Source: Mycolicibacterium moriokaense (lineage in GTDB: Bacteria; Actinomycetota; Actinomycetes; Mycobacteriales; Mycobacteriaceae). Taken from it: a stretch of 64,000 nucleotides of DNA. A program made the translations under genes and the position numbers. The stretch covers positions 1-64,000 of the forward strand of contig NZ_QQBJ01000006.1 in the NCBI RefSeq assembly GCF_003347205.1, written 5' to 3'. Positions within the stretch are counted from its first letter, which is position 1. Each line of letters starts with the position of its first letter. Shown here in pieces: positions 63,329 through 64,000 of the stretch. The notes under the pieces were generated by a model that ran no database searches, was not told the DNA's origin, and saw only the letters and a program-made list of their open reading frames with translations.

Positions 63329-64000
63329 GGTACGAACTCAACTTTCGACATCTTCAACTGGTCACCGTCGCGGGTCATGTTCACGCTCAACCGCCATGCT
63401 CGCGGCTCCTGCTTGGCCCCCGCCGCGTTGGTGACCTTGGACTTGGCCGCGACGATCACGGTGGCGGTGTCGTCGGACATCGAATCCACCGCCGACGCGG
63501 TCACGGTGGTCTCGGTGACGGCCTTCGAATCCTGTGCGACCTTGATGAAATCGTCTGCCGTGTTTTGGAAGTCGTCCTTGAACTGACCCGTCGAGTTGTC
63601 GATGATGCGCTGCACGTCTTCCTTGGCGTGCGTGTAGTCCAGCGACATCAGGATCACCACGCCCTGGCGGGCCGCCGCGTTGAACTCCGCCCTGCGCTCC
63701 AGTTCGGCCTGGGCTTGGCGGTGAAACCAGTACATGTAGCCGCTGACCGCCAGCAGCGCGGCGATGAGCAGCACCGTCACCGCGGCCGCGGCGACCCGCC
63801 ACGAGGGCATCGGCACGCGCAGGCGCCTGCGCTTCTTCGCGGGCTTTTCCGTCGCCGATTCGTCGCCGCCGGCCTCGTCGATCTCGACGGCGCCCTCGGT
63901 CTCGGCAGCGTCGTCGATCTCGGCAGCGTCGTCGGCGTCGTCCTTCTCGGTCTCGTCGTCGGCGTCCTTCTCGGCAGGCTCGACGTCGGCGGGCGCCGCG
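63325..64000 (-). CDS. Mce-associated membrane protein, N-terminus beyond window
   Basis: The frame is open from the stop at 63325 to the window edge, so at least 224 residues are encoded and the true start lies outside. A GTG at 63816 looks like a start, but the upstream frame encodes a continuous acidic Asp/Glu/Ala-rich tract (ETEKDDADDAAEIDDAAETE) then a basic KKRRRLR patch right before the membrane helix, the normal layout of Mas proteins. The helix is AVTVLLIAALLAVSGYMYWF, followed by an NTF2-like domain (DYTHAKEDVQRIIDNSTGQF, TVIVAAKSKVTNAAG). The pair presumably follows an mce operon located to the right. Confidence 0.85.
   Translation of the reverse strand, partial: AAPADVEPAEKDADDETEKDDADDAAEIDDAAETEGAVEIDEAGGDESATEKPAKKRRRLRVPMPSWRVAAAAVTVLLIAALLAVSGYMYWFHRQAQAELERRAEFNAAARQGVVILMSLDYTHAKEDVQRIIDNSTGQFKDDFQNTADDFIKVAQDSKAVTETTVTASAVDSMSDDTATVIVAAKSKVTNAAGAKQEPRAWRLSVNMTRDGDQLKMSKVEFVP

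Noticed and set aside
63325-63816. Complete Mce-associated gene starting at GTG 63816
   Set aside because: The frame remains open to the window edge with the acidic tract expected for this family, so the start lies outside the window.

Overview
The window is high-GC actinobacterial chromosome, almost certainly a fast-growing, soil-type Mycobacterium (Mycolicibacterium-like). The clearest markers are the giant type I fatty acid synthase followed by acpS, flanked by homologues of the M. tuberculosis Rv2520c-Rv2525c neighbourhood (DUF3618 protein, bcp, M20 peptidase, acpS, fas, Tat-exported DUF1906 protein). Mce-associated membrane proteins at the right edge and many GTG starts with 4-nt stop/start overlaps fit as well. 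No rRNA, tRNA, CRISPR array or insertion sequence was seen.

Layout. 1-1,967: the end of the nuo (complex I) operon and a small SH3-like protein. 2,034-8,907: a Calvin-cycle module consisting of class I fructose-bisphosphate aldolase, divergent RuBisCO large and small subunits with a degenerate alpha/beta-hydrolase-like protein, and a reverse-strand operon hypA-hypB-fbp-prk. 8,953-10,101: an AraC-type regulator, divergent from the next block. 10,214-26,208: a 16-gene, tightly coupled [NiFe]-hydrogenase operon of the mycobacterial Huc (group 2a) type: hucM-like scaffold, hucS, hucL, maturation protease, small protein, TPR protein, NifU/Rieske protein (hucE), NHL propeller, hypF, hypC, HupF-like protein, SIS protein, hypE, second hypC, hypD and two proteins of unknown function. 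26,213-34,533: HAD phosphatase, large secreted S15/CocE-type hydrolase, small DUF4242-like protein, LAL/LuxR regulator and an exported protein. 34,950-48,361: the conserved lipid-synthesis neighbourhood around fas. 48,465-58,301: epoxide hydrolase, polyamine-type ABC transporter with MerR regulator, MFS transporter, LtrA membrane protein, short SARP-like protein and a 38-residue membrane peptide. 58,312-64,000: frameshifted PPOX/F420-type gene, DoxX, amidohydrolase, CoA transferase, enoyl-CoA hydratase and two Mce-associated proteins.

How it works together. The left 26 kb reads as a lithoautotrophy island beside complex I. A high-affinity, probably O2-tolerant hydrogenase would supply electrons to the quinone pool, and RuBisCO, PRK, FBPase and aldolase would fix CO2. 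The nickel-delivery genes hypA and hypB sit in the same reverse-strand transcription unit as the Calvin enzymes fbp and prk, so hydrogenase maturation and carbon fixation appear wired together. The divergent AraC regulator, with a TTGCGC direct repeat in its upstream region, is the best local candidate for control. Not found here: a CbbR regulator, a CbbX-type RuBisCO activase, carboxysome genes, transketolase, and dedicated phosphoglycolate salvage unless the HAD phosphatase at 26,213 does that.

The most interesting leads are the fusion of a trace-gas hydrogenase locus with a Calvin module, the uncharacterised accessory proteins of the hydrogenase operon, the catalytically degenerate hydrolase translationally coupled to cbbS, and a 133-bp nested inverted-repeat element between two convergent genes at 56,036-56,168.
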